From CAMYKD01 sp041617155 (GTDB lineage Bacteria > Pseudomonadota > Alphaproteobacteria > Kiloniellales > JAKSDN01), in contig JBFJPL010000146.1 in the NCBI GenBank assembly GCA_041617155.1, positions 1 to 9,632 on the forward strand: a stretch of DNA of 9,632 nucleotides, given 5' to 3'. Shown here in pieces: positions 1-6,381 of this stretch. Made by a program: the position numbers and the translations under genes. The notes under the pieces are model-generated. The model searched no databases and was not told the origin of the DNA. It saw only the letters and a list, made by a program, of their open reading frames with translations. How positions within the stretch are numbered: the stretch's first letter is position 1; each line of letters starts with the position of its first letter.

Positions 1-176
1 CGGCGCGCAAGCTGCACGCCCACCACTGGCTGATCCTGCACGGCCGCTACGTCTGCAAGGCGCGCAAGCCGGACTGTCCGTCCTGCGTCGTGCGCGACCT
101 TTGCGCCTACAAGGCCAAGACGACCCTGGAGGCGGCGCCGCGGACCAAGGCGGCCCGGCGGAAGGCCACGGCCTGA
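1..176 (+). CDS. nth: Endonuclease III, C-terminal end (partial, 5' cut by window)
   Basis: C-terminal 58 codons (frame from base 3, stop TGA at 174-176) of the DNA repair glycosylase/AP lyase that removes oxidised pyrimidines. The visible part reads HHWLILHGRYVC, followed by the family's [4Fe-4S] ligand spacing Cys-X6-Cys-X2-Cys-X5-Cys (visible residues 18, 25, 28 and 34). This closely resembles the C-terminus of E. coli Nth as I recall it. The cluster is followed by an Ala/Lys/Arg-rich tail of about 20 residues. The helix-hairpin-helix and the catalytic Lys and Asp lie outside the window. The gene converges on the minus-strand lipoprotein gene with only about 20 bases between stop codons. 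Identity is very likely; whether the rest of the gene is intact cannot be seen. Confidence 0.95.
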   Translation, partial: ARKLHAHHWLILHGRYVCKARKPDCPSCVVRDLCAYKAKTTLEAAPRTKAARRKATA

Positions 177-196
177 TCCACGGACGGCGCCGCGGG

Positions 197-610
197 CTAA
201 CCCGACGCGCCGCTCAGACGCGCGCGTAGCAGGGTGTTCAGGCAGGGACGCGGCGCGGTCCGGTTGCCGAGGCTGTCGCGAGCCTCGACGTAGGTGACCC
301 GCTCGCCGTCGGCCTCCTCGTAGAACACGACGTCGAACACGCAGGCGCCGCTGCGGTATTGCCAGATCCGCGCCGGCGGCTCGCGGCGGATAAGTTCCGG
401 TTGACCGAGCAAGACGTTGAGACCGTTCGGACCCAGACCGATCAGACGCTCCGGATCGTCGTCGACCTCGACATCGGGGAGGGCGGCTTGCGCGGGCGGC
501 GGGCCGGCCTCCGCCGGCGGGTCGGGCGCCGTGGTGTCGCAGGCGGTGAGCAGCATCGCGGCCAGCAGTCCGGCAACGGCAGTCTCGAGACAGCGACGGC
601 CCCGGCGCAT
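197..610 (-). CDS. Small Pro-rich lipoprotein of unknown function
   Basis: Predicted lipoprotein of 137 residues from the ATG at 610-608. It has a basic n-region (MRRGRR), a hydrophobic stretch at about 8-20 and a lipobox Leu-Thr-Ala-Cys with the acylated Cys at 24. Asp follows at +2, which in E. coli is an inner-membrane retention signal; whether that rule holds here is uncertain. A Pro/Ala-rich linker (about 26-45) precedes a compact domain (about 56-125) with a GLGPNGLNVLLGQPELIRR segment, then IWQYRSGACVFDVVFY. Two cysteines (90 and 123) could form a disulfide. Similar short lipoproteins, vaguely BamE-like, occur in Rhodospirillales as far as I recall, with no assigned function. An in-frame GTG at 649-647 would add 13 residues and overlap the bactofilin stop (GTGA). 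I chose the ATG because it gives a normal signal peptide, but coupling from the GTG is possible. Confidence 0.8.
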   Translation of the reverse strand: MRRGRRCLETAVAGLLAAMLLTACDTTAPDPPAEAGPPPAQAALPDVEVDDDPERLIGLGPNGLNVLLGQPELIRREPPARIWQYRSGACVFDVVFYEEADGERVTYVEARDSLGNRTAPRPCLNTLLRARLSGASG

Positions 611-645
611 GGTATGCTTGTTCGGCAATGCCTTCGGGCCGGCGG

Positions 646-1203
646 TCACGCGGTGATCGGTTCCACCCGTTCCGCCCCGGTCGACGGCGTCAGCTCCTCC
701 AGGGTGCCGCCGATCTTGCCGCCGCGCTCGACCTCCATGTCGTTATAACGGAGCTGGCCGGCAATCCGGCCCGTGGCGCGCAGGACCAAGCGGCCGCGCA
801 CGGTCAACTCGCCCTCGAAGCGGCCGCTGATATCCGCCTGGTCGACCACCGCCGTGCCCTTGAACAGACCCGGCGCGCTAATCCGCAGAACCTCGCAGTC
901 CTTCAGATCGGCTTCCACCTGGCCGTCGACGATCAGGGTCTCGCAGGCGTTGATCTCGCCCGACAGGGAAATGTCGCGGCCGACGACAAGCTTGCGCCCT
1001 TCGCTCTTGCCGCTCTGGACCGGCGAACGGGGGTCGCCGTGGCGGCTGCCCGGGACCAAGTGTTCGGCGACCCGGCGCGGCACGTCGTAGGCACCGGCGG
1101 CGCCGGACACGCCCGGCCGGGATCTGCCGGCCGGGCCATCCTGTCGGTCCCTTTGCCTGGCTTGAGGTTGGTCGGGGTCGGAGGGTCTGCGCTTGGTGAA
1201 CAT
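646..1203 (-). CDS. Bactofilin (polymer-forming cytoskeletal protein)
   Basis: A 185-residue bactofilin (DUF583 family), which forms unbranched nucleotide-independent filaments that often scaffold local cell-wall synthesis. The core right-handed beta-helix spans about residues 71-171. It shows the family's regular Gly-spaced short strands, for example VVGRDISLSGEI, then LIVDGQVEADLKDCE, ISGRFEGELTVRGRL and a closing GGKIGGTLEEL. The first 65-70 residues are rich in Pro, Arg, Gly and Asp and look disordered; this is longer than the N-terminal tail of Caulobacter BacA as I recall it. The extreme N-terminus, MFTKRR, resembles the MFSK-type start of BacA proposed to bind membrane, which supports the ATG at 1203. 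The Shine-Dalgarno is weak (AGAG before ACG). The gene lies 61 bases after the EI24 gene, and its stop overlaps a possible GTG start of the lipoprotein gene. Confidence 0.93.
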   Translation of the reverse strand: MFTKRRPSDPDQPQARQRDRQDGPAGRSRPGVSGAAGAYDVPRRVAEHLVPGSRHGDPRSPVQSGKSEGRKLVVGRDISLSGEINACETLIVDGQVEADLKDCEVLRISAPGLFKGTAVVDQADISGRFEGELTVRGRLVLRATGRIAGQLRYNDMEVERGGKIGGTLEELTPSTGAERVEPITA

Positions 1204-1239
1204 CGTCTCTGTTATCCCTATTCTCCGGTGGTTTTTGCT

Positions 1240-1257
1240 GGCGCGCCCGACCGCGCC
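1240..1257 (-). other. Intergenic hairpin between the EI24 and bactofilin genes
   Basis: Perfect inverted repeat GGCGCG-(GTCGGG)-CGCGCC read on the minus strand: a 6-bp all-GC stem with a 6-base loop, placed between the EI24 stop (1265) and the bactofilin start (1203). No T-run follows on the minus strand (the next bases are AGCAAAAACC), so it does not look like an intrinsic terminator. It could be an mRNA-stability or processing element, or chance in GC-rich DNA. Confidence 0.3.
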
Positions 1258-1264
1258 GGTTCGA

Positions 1265-1990
1265 TCAGCCTGCCGCGCCTTCCAGAACGTCGCCGCGTCG
1301 CCTTACCCCCTCGAAAACGTGCAACATGAACGCCGTCGCGATGATCGGTGTGACCAGGTTGATCAGCGGCAGGGTCAGAAAGAACGCGATGACCACCCCA
1401 GCCATCAAAACCCGGCCGCGATACCGCTTGCGCAGCTGTCGTACCGAGGCGGACTCGAGCCGCCGCACGGCGACCAGCTCGAAATACTCCCGACCGAGAA
1501 GATAGCCGTTGAGTGCATAGAACACAAAAAGATTGAACGGCGGAATGAAATAGAACGGCAGCGCGAGCAGGTTGGCGAACAGCGTGACGCCGGTGAAGCC
1601 GAGCGCGTCGCGCAGCGCCTCCGTCACCGGCTGGTCGCGTGCCGCCGGCAGCTCGGGGTAGTGGCGCCGTTCGACCGCGAGCGCCACGTCGTCGACCAGG
1701 AAGCTCAGGATCAGCGCGGTCGCGGCGGGAAACACGAAAAGACTGGCGACCACCACGCCGGAGACCGAGACCACGCCGAACAACCACTCCAAAATGCCGG
1801 TCAGGAAATCGCCCAAATCCATCGACGCCGCCCATCCCGACAATCCCTCGCCGGCCCATGACAGCAGGAACCATGCCCCGGTCCAGAGCACGGCGAACAG
1901 CAACACCGCGGCGCCCAACGCGCGCAACAGGATACGGCGGAACGCGGGGTCCGAACATTGGGCGATGGCTTTACCGAAAGCGGCGAACAT
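1265..1990 (-). CDS. EI24 domain membrane protein (CysZ-like)
   Basis: A 241-residue integral inner-membrane protein of the EI24/CysZ family. Hydrophobic segments lie at about 20-45, 63-98 (long enough for a hairpin or two helices), 130-160 and 194-222. The family hallmark NGYLLGREYFELVAVRRL is at about 161-178, preceded by the Pro-rich turn FYFIPPFN. CysZ members import sulfate, but alphaproteobacterial EI24 proteins are mostly uncharacterised and no cysteine-biosynthesis gene is visible here, so substrate is not claimed. Length is near that of E. coli CysZ (about 250). The ATG at 1990 is preceded by a short GGCAGG Shine-Dalgarno-like stretch. It is the first gene of the minus-strand cluster with bactofilin and lipoprotein, divergent from the adenosine kinase operon. 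Confidence 0.88.
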   Translation of the reverse strand: MFAAFGKAIAQCSDPAFRRILLRALGAAVLLFAVLWTGAWFLLSWAGEGLSGWAASMDLGDFLTGILEWLFGVVSVSGVVVASLFVFPAATALILSFLVDDVALAVERRHYPELPAARDQPVTEALRDALGFTGVTLFANLLALPFYFIPPFNLFVFYALNGYLLGREYFELVAVRRLESASVRQLRKRYRGRVLMAGVVIAFFLTLPLINLVTPIIATAFMLHVFEGVRRRGDVLEGAAG

Positions 1991-2068
1991 GACCTGCCCG
2001 GTGTAGCCTGCCGGAGGCGACGGAACAAGGTGCGAAACTCGGACCGGCTGCTAAGGTCACGGCCCCGC

Positions 2069-2096
2069 TTGCCGCAGCGCAGCATCTGACTATACT
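2069..2096 (+). promoter_or_regulatory. Candidate sigma70 promoter for the adenosine kinase operon
   Basis: A -35-like TTGCCG (2069-2074, 4 of 6 to TTGACA, preceded by C as in many alphaproteobacterial CTTG promoters) and a -10-like TATACT (2091-2096, 5 of 6 to TATAAT) are separated by 16 bases. They lie in the only divergent intergenic region of the window. Transcription would begin near 2103, giving a leader of about 25 bases to the ATG at 2129. TATACT stands out in otherwise very GC-rich DNA. Assigned by eye from consensus only. Confidence 0.5.
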
Positions 2097-2117
2097 CCGC
2101 CCGCGCATTGGCCCGGC

Positions 2118-2123
2118 GGAGGT
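2118..2123 (+). promoter_or_regulatory. Shine-Dalgarno deciding the adenosine kinase start
   Basis: GGAGGT, five bases before the ATG at 2129. This strong site selects that ATG over the in-frame TTG at 2108, which lies upstream of the Shine-Dalgarno and only a few bases after the predicted transcription start. Confidence 0.75.
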
Positions 2124-2128
2124 CTTTC

Positions 2129-3121
2129 ATGAACAACCGGTTGGTCGACGTGGTTGCCATCGGCAACGCGATCGTCGACGTCTTGAGCAAGTCCGACGAC
2201 GCCTTTCTGGAACGCCACGGCTTGGCCAAGGGCGCCATGACGCTGATCGACGGCGCCCGGGCCGAGGCGCTCTATGGCGCCATGGGGCCGGCGATCGAGA
2301 TTTCCGGCGGTTCGGCGGCCAACTCCATGGTCGGGGTCGCGGCTCTGGGCGGCAAGGCGGCCTTTATCGGCAAGGTGCGCAACGACCAACTGGGCGGAAT
2401 CTTCCGCCACGACATCCGCGCCGCCGGGGTCGCCTTTGACACGCCGGCCGCGACCGAGGGCGCGCCGACCGCGCGATGCCTGATCTTCGTCACTCCGGAT
2501 GCCCAGCGCACTATGAACACCTACCTGGGCGCCTGCGTCGGGCTGGGGCCCGAGGACATCGATGAAGACACGGTCGGCGACGCCAAGGTGACCTATCTGG
2601 AAGGTTATCTCTGGGACCCGCCTCGCGCCAAGCAGGCCTTCGTCAAGGCGGCCGAGATCGCCCACGAGGCCGGGCGCAAGGTCGCGCTCAGTCTGTCCGA
2701 CCCTTTCTGCGTTGACCGGCACCGCGCCGAGTTCCGCGATCTGGTCGACGGTCACGTGGACCTGCTGTTCGCCAACGAGCACGAGATCGCGTCGCTCTAC
2801 GAGGTCGCCGAATTCGACCAGGCGCTGCAGGCGGTGCGCGGGCGCTGCGACGTGGCGGTGCTGACCCGAAGCGAGAAGGGTGCGGTCGTCATGCGGGGCG
2901 ACGAGCTGCACGTGGTCGACGCCGCCAAGGTCGACAAGGTGGTCGACAGCACCGGCGCGGGTGATCTTTTCGCCGGCGGCTTTCTCTACGGCTACACCCA
3001 GGGCAAAAGCCCCTATGACTGCGCGCGGATCGGCGCGATCGCCGCCGCCGAGGTGATTTCCCACTTCGGCGCCCGGCCCGAAGCGCCGCTGGCCGAGGCC
3101 GTCGCGGCCGAGCTGGCGTGA
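2129..3121 (+). CDS. Adenosine kinase (PfkB/ribokinase family)
   Basis: A 330-residue cytosolic sugar/nucleoside kinase, most like the adenosine kinases annotated in alphaproteobacteria (adenosine + ATP to AMP + ADP, purine salvage). The N-terminal VVAIGNAIVDV strand opens the ribokinase fold. PfkB signature 1 is GGSAANS at 60-66. The family phrase YLEGYLWDPPRAK and then LSDPFC follow. Signature 2, DSTGAGDLFAGGFLYG, starts at 273, with the catalytic base Asp279 and the GAGD anion hole. Length is normal for the family. The start is the ATG behind GGAGGT. Its stop lies within a GTGA overlap with a possible GTG start of typA, and it heads the five-gene operon. Other PfkB substrates (ribose, inosine or fructose derivatives) cannot be excluded by sequence reading, but the close overall resemblance to Rhizobium-type adenosine kinases favours adenosine. 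Confidence 0.9.
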   Translation: MNNRLVDVVAIGNAIVDVLSKSDDAFLERHGLAKGAMTLIDGARAEALYGAMGPAIEISGGSAANSMVGVAALGGKAAFIGKVRNDQLGGIFRHDIRAAGVAFDTPAATEGAPTARCLIFVTPDAQRTMNTYLGACVGLGPEDIDEDTVGDAKVTYLEGYLWDPPRAKQAFVKAAEIAHEAGRKVALSLSDPFCVDRHRAEFRDLVDGHVDLLFANEHEIASLYEVAEFDQALQAVRGRCDVAVLTRSEKGAVVMRGDELHVVDAAKVDKVVDSTGAGDLFAGGFLYGYTQGKSPYDCARIGAIAAAEVISHFGARPEAPLAEAVAAELA

Positions 3122-3144
3122 GCGCGAAGGACAGTGAACCGGTC

Positions 3145-4980
3145 ATGACCGAAAGCCGGCCGCTGCGCAACCTGGCGATCATCGCGCACGTCGATCACGG
3201 CAAGACGACGCTGGTCGATCAGCTGCTGCGCCAGTCGGGCGCTTTCCGCGACAACCAGCAGGTCGCCGAGCGGGCGCTCGACTCCAACGAGCTGGAGCGC
3301 GAGCGCGGCATCACCATCCTCGCCAAGTGCACCTCGCTGGTCTGGCGGGGCGTGCGCATCAATGTGGTCGACACCCCCGGCCACGCCGATTTCGGCGGCG
3401 AGGTGGAGCGCATCCTCTCCATGGTCGACGGTGTGCTGCTGTTGGTCGACGCGGCCGAGGGACCCATGCCGCAAACCAAGTTCGTCACCATGAAGGCGCT
3501 GGCACGCGGCTTGGAGCCGATCGTGGTGATCAACAAGGCCGACCGTTCCGACGCCCGTCTCTACGAGGTGCAGAACGAGGTCTTCGACCTCTTCGCCGCG
3601 CTCGACGCCAGCGAGGCGCAGCTCGACTTCCCCTGCCTCTTCGCCTCGGCCAAGCAGGGCTGGGCGGTGGCCGACAAGGACACGCCCAGGGAATCCCTGG
3701 CGCCGCTGTTCGACCTGATCGTCGAGCAGGTGCCGGCGCCGAAGGGCGACCCGGACCAGCCCTTCGCCATGCTGGCCACCACCTTGGAGGCCGACCCCTA
3801 CCTCGGCCGTGTCCTGACCGGCCGCATTCAGTCCGGCGTGGCGCGGACCAACATGACGGTCAAGGCGCTGGGCCGCGACGGCAAGACGCTCGAGCAGGGC
3901 CGCCTGTCCAAGCTGCTGGCGTTCCGGGGTCTCAACCGGATGCCGATCGACGAGGCGCGGGCCGGCGATATCGTCGCCGTCGCCGGGCTCGCCGCCACGA
4001 CCGTGGCCGACACGATCTGCGCCCCCGAGGTAACGACACCGCTGCCGTCCCAGCCGGTCGACCCGCCGACACTCACCATGACCTTCTCGGTCAACGACTC
4101 GCCGCTGGCCGGGCGCGACGGCGGCAAGGTGACCAGCCGGGTGATCCGCGACCGCCTGCTGCGCGAGGCCGAGGGCAACGTCGCCGTGCGGGTCAGCGAG
4201 TCGGCCCAGAAGGACGCCTTCGAGGTCGCCGGCCGGGGCGAGCTGCAGCTCGCCGTCCTGATCGAGACCATGCGCCGCGAAGGCTACGAGCTGTCGATCA
4301 GCCGGCCGCGGGTGATCTACCGGAGCGACCCGGAAACCGGTCAGCGCCTGGAGCCCTTCGAGGAGGTGCAGGTCGATGTCGACGAGGAGTTCTCCGGCGT
4401 GGTGGTCGAGCGCATGAGCGAGCGGCGCGCCGAGATGACCGACCTCAGGCCCTCAGGTGGCGGCAAAGTGCGGGTCACCTTTCTGGCGCCGTCGCGCGGC
4501 CTGATCGGCTATCACGGCGATTTCCTGACCGACACCCGGGGTACCGGCGTCATGAGCCGGCTGTTTCACGGCTACGGCCCGGTCAAAGGGGCGATCCAGG
4601 GGCGGCGCAGCGGGGTGCTGATCTCCAACGCCAGCGGTGCGGCGGTACCTTACGCGCTGTGGAACCTGGAGGACCGCGGCCCGCTGTTCATCCCGGCGGG
4701 CGCGGCGGTCTATCCCGGCATGGTGATCGGCGAGCACAACCGCGGCACCGACCTCGAGGTCAACCCGCTCAAGGCCAAGCAGCTCACCAATATACGCGCC
4801 GCCGGCAAGGACGAAGCGGTGCGCCTGACGACGCCGCGGATCATGACTCTGGAGCAGGCGATCGCCTACATCCAGGACGACGAGCTGGTCGAGGTGACGC
4901 CGAACGCGATCCGCCTGCGCAAGCGCGAGCTCGACCCCCATGAACGCAAACGGCAAAGCCGGCTGAAGGATGCGGTCTGA
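3145..4980 (+). CDS. typA: Ribosome-associated translational GTPase TypA/BipA
   Basis: A 611-residue GTPase of the EF-G/LepA superfamily that binds the 70S ribosome and is needed for ribosome assembly and stress or cold adaptation. G motifs are intact: G1 AHVDHGKT (14-21), switch I ERGITI with Thr57, G3 DTPGH (76-80), G4 NKAD (130-133) and G5 SAK (168-170). Beta-barrel and EF-G-like domains follow, then the TypA-specific C-terminal domain with GVLISN, LEDRGPLFI, GEHNRGTDLEVN and KQLTNIRA, ending in a basic LRKRELDPHERKR tail. Length matches the family (about 605-610). I chose the ATG at 3145, with AAGGA 13 bases upstream, because TypA proteins usually begin a few residues before LRNLAIIAHVDHGK. 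A GTG at 3118, overlapping the kinase stop as GTGA, would add nine residues. The 3' end overlaps the permease gene by 11 bases. Confidence 0.97.
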   Translation: MTESRPLRNLAIIAHVDHGKTTLVDQLLRQSGAFRDNQQVAERALDSNELERERGITILAKCTSLVWRGVRINVVDTPGHADFGGEVERILSMVDGVLLLVDAAEGPMPQTKFVTMKALARGLEPIVVINKADRSDARLYEVQNEVFDLFAALDASEAQLDFPCLFASAKQGWAVADKDTPRESLAPLFDLIVEQVPAPKGDPDQPFAMLATTLEADPYLGRVLTGRIQSGVARTNMTVKALGRDGKTLEQGRLSKLLAFRGLNRMPIDEARAGDIVAVAGLAATTVADTICAPEVTTPLPSQPVDPPTLTMTFSVNDSPLAGRDGGKVTSRVIRDRLLREAEGNVAVRVSESAQKDAFEVAGRGELQLAVLIETMRREGYELSISRPRVIYRSDPETGQRLEPFEEVQVDVDEEFSGVVVERMSERRAEMTDLRPSGGGKVRVTFLAPSRGLIGYHGDFLTDTRGTGVMSRLFHGYGPVKGAIQGRRSGVLISNASGAAVPYALWNLEDRGPLFIPAGAAVYPGMVIGEHNRGTDLEVNPLKAKQLTNIRAAGKDEAVRLTTPRIMTLEQAIAYIQDDELVEVTPNAIRLRKRELDPHERKRQSRLKDAV

Positions 4981-6352
4981 AGCCCCGGTCCGAAGCTGGC
5001 GCGAGGCCTTTCTGGTCTACGGCCACCCACGTGTCCTGGTCATGCTGTTGCTCGGCTTTTCCGCCGGCCTTCCGTTCCTGCTGATTTTCTCGACCTTGTC
5101 GTTCTGGCTGCGCGAGGTCGGAATCAGCCGAACGGAGATCGGCTTCTTCAGCTGGGTCGGCATCACCTTTTCGATCAAGGTCTTCTGGGCGCCCGTGGTC
5201 GACCGCATGGCGCTGCCGATCCTGACCTCACTTCTGGGTCGGCGGCGCGGCTGGATGATCCTGGCGCAAATCGGTCTGGCCACCGGTCTGGTCGGCATCG
5301 CGCTCACCGATCCCACCGCACATCTCAGTTATGTCGTAGGCTTCGCGCTGTTGGTGGCCTTTGCGGCGGCGACCCAAGACATCGTCATCGACGCTTACCG
5401 GATCGAGTCCGTGGAGCGCGACCTGCAAGGCGCCATGGCCGCGACCTACCAGGCGGGCTACCGGATCGCTTTGATCGTGGCGGGGGCCGGCGCGCTCTAC
5501 ATTGCCGATTGGAGCAACTGGCCGGTCGCCTACACGGCGATGGCGGCCTTCATGTCGGTCGGCATGGTCACGGTTCTGCTGATCCGCGAACCGGATGTCG
5601 AAATCGACTACGAGACACGGGATCGCGAACGTCGCTTGGCCTCCTCCCTCACTGGCGGCAAAACCAGGCTCGGTCCACCTGATGCGGCTTTGAACCGCTT
5701 CATCGCTTGGTTTTCCGGTGCGGTGGTCAGCCCGTTCGTAGATTTCTTCGCGCGCAACGGCCGTTTCGGCCTGGTGATCCTGGGTCTGGTCGGACTCTAC
5801 CGGATCAGCGATATCACCATGGGTATCATGGCCAATCCGCTCTACGTCGATTTAGGTTTCACAAAAAGCGAGATCGCCACGATCAGCAAGTTTTACGGCG
5901 TGATCCTGAGCATGGTGGGCGCTTTCCTCGGCGGGCTTCTGGTTGCGCGGTACAGCATATGGCGGCCGCTCCTGCTCGGCGCCGTCCTGGTTGCCGCGAC
6001 CAACTTGGTCTTCGCCTATCTCGCCGTGGCCGGGCACGACATCGTCGTTCTGACACTGACGATTTCCGCCGACAACCTGGCCGGCGGGTTGGCCGGCTCG
6101 GCCTTCATCGCCTATTTGTCGAGCCTGACCAACCGGGCCTACACCGCCACGCAGTACGCTCTCTTCAGCTCGCTGTTCACGCTGCCAGGCAAGTTCCTGG
6201 GCGGTTTTTCGGGTGTGATCGTCGACGCCACCAGCTATGTGCATTTCTTTATCTACGCCTCGGCCATGGGCATCCCGGCCATCCTGTTGGTCATCTATCT
6301 GATGCACCGGGCTGCGCAACAGCCCCTTGGTGGCGAGGCGGTGCCGCGATAG
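4970..6352 (+). CDS. ampG: AmpG-family muropeptide permease (MFS)
   Basis: A 460-residue major-facilitator protein closely following E. coli AmpG, which imports anhydro-muropeptides into the cytoplasm for cell-wall recycling. Shared landmarks are LGFSAGLPFLL near the N-terminus, EIGFFSWVG, the GRRRGW loop, ATQDIVIDAYR (about 134-144, equivalent to SQDIVFDAW in AmpG) and GGLAGSAFIAYLSSLTN before TATQYALFSSL. About 12 membrane helices are visible. The chain ends soon after helix 12, so the two extra C-terminal helices of E. coli AmpG (about 490 residues) are absent. The central loop (about 207-263) is long and charged. The start at 4970 overlaps typA by 11 bases; AAGG lies directly before it, too close for an ideal Shine-Dalgarno, but no better in-frame start exists before helix 1. 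Family assignment is firm; the exact muropeptide substrate is inferred. Confidence 0.87.
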   Translation: MRSEAPVRSWREAFLVYGHPRVLVMLLLGFSAGLPFLLIFSTLSFWLREVGISRTEIGFFSWVGITFSIKVFWAPVVDRMALPILTSLLGRRRGWMILAQIGLATGLVGIALTDPTAHLSYVVGFALLVAFAAATQDIVIDAYRIESVERDLQGAMAATYQAGYRIALIVAGAGALYIADWSNWPVAYTAMAAFMSVGMVTVLLIREPDVEIDYETRDRERRLASSLTGGKTRLGPPDAALNRFIAWFSGAVVSPFVDFFARNGRFGLVILGLVGLYRISDITMGIMANPLYVDLGFTKSEIATISKFYGVILSMVGAFLGGLLVARYSIWRPLLLGAVLVAATNLVFAYLAVAGHDIVVLTLTISADNLAGGLAGSAFIAYLSSLTNRAYTATQYALFSSLFTLPGKFLGGFSGVIVDATSYVHFFIYASAMGIPAILLVIYLMHRAAQQPLGGEAVPR

Positions 6353-6370
6353 ACTCATTCAGAAAGCGAG

Positions 6371-6375
6371 AGGGG
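6371..6375 (+). promoter_or_regulatory. Shine-Dalgarno for the macro-domain gene
   Basis: AGGGG within GAGAGGGG, six bases before the ATG at 6382. It fixes the start of the macro-domain protein, although the reading frame stays open far upstream inside the permease gene. Confidence 0.6.
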
Positions 6376-6381
6376 CGAGCC

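Larger units (their letters stand above)
1991..2128. other. Divergent intergenic region between the EI24 and adenosine kinase genes
   Basis: 138 bases, the longest gene-free stretch of the window. The right half holds the candidate promoter and Shine-Dalgarno of the adenosine kinase operon. The left half must drive the minus-strand cluster, but I see no convincing -10/-35 pair there: a TTGTTC at 2028-2023 has only a poor -10 partner. No clear operator repeat or riboswitch-like structure was found. Confidence 0.6.

Noticed and set aside
193..204. Small hairpin CGGG-CTAA-CCCG at the nth/lipoprotein convergence, considered as a bidirectional terminator.
   Set aside because: Only four base pairs and no T-run on either strand.
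1209..1220. Twelve-base match on the minus strand (TAGGGATAACAG) to the start of the I-SceI homing endonuclease site.
   Set aside because: The rest of the 18-base site does not match, and no intron, intein or endonuclease gene is nearby; chance within the bactofilin leader.
628..1329. A 233-codon plus-strand frame opposite the bactofilin gene.
   Set aside because: The opposite frame is an unmistakable bactofilin; this product is Arg/Ala-rich with no family resemblance.
2002..2028. Minus-strand promoter for the EI24 gene (TTGTTC with GCTACA).
   Set aside because: The -10 matches poorly (2 of 6), spacing is short and the transcript would be nearly leaderless.
2108..2128. TTG start adding seven residues to the adenosine kinase.
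   Set aside because: GGAGGT at 2118-2123 is correctly spaced for the ATG at 2129, and the family begins near this Met.
2090..3064. A 324-codon minus-strand frame opposite the adenosine kinase gene.
   Set aside because: No domain, no ribosome binding site, and it opposes a complete well-matched PfkB kinase; codon-bias shadow.
3327..4943. A 538-codon open frame on the plus strand inside typA.
   Set aside because: It is a shifted frame of a high-GC gene, giving a low-complexity Arg/Gly/Ala-rich product; typA in the other frame has all GTPase motifs.
5707..6381. An in-frame upstream extension of the macro-domain gene, which would make a 400-residue fusion protein.
   Set aside because: The upstream part overlaps the permease in another frame and is Arg-rich without a domain. 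AGGGG before the ATG at 6382 and colinearity with YmdB set the true start.
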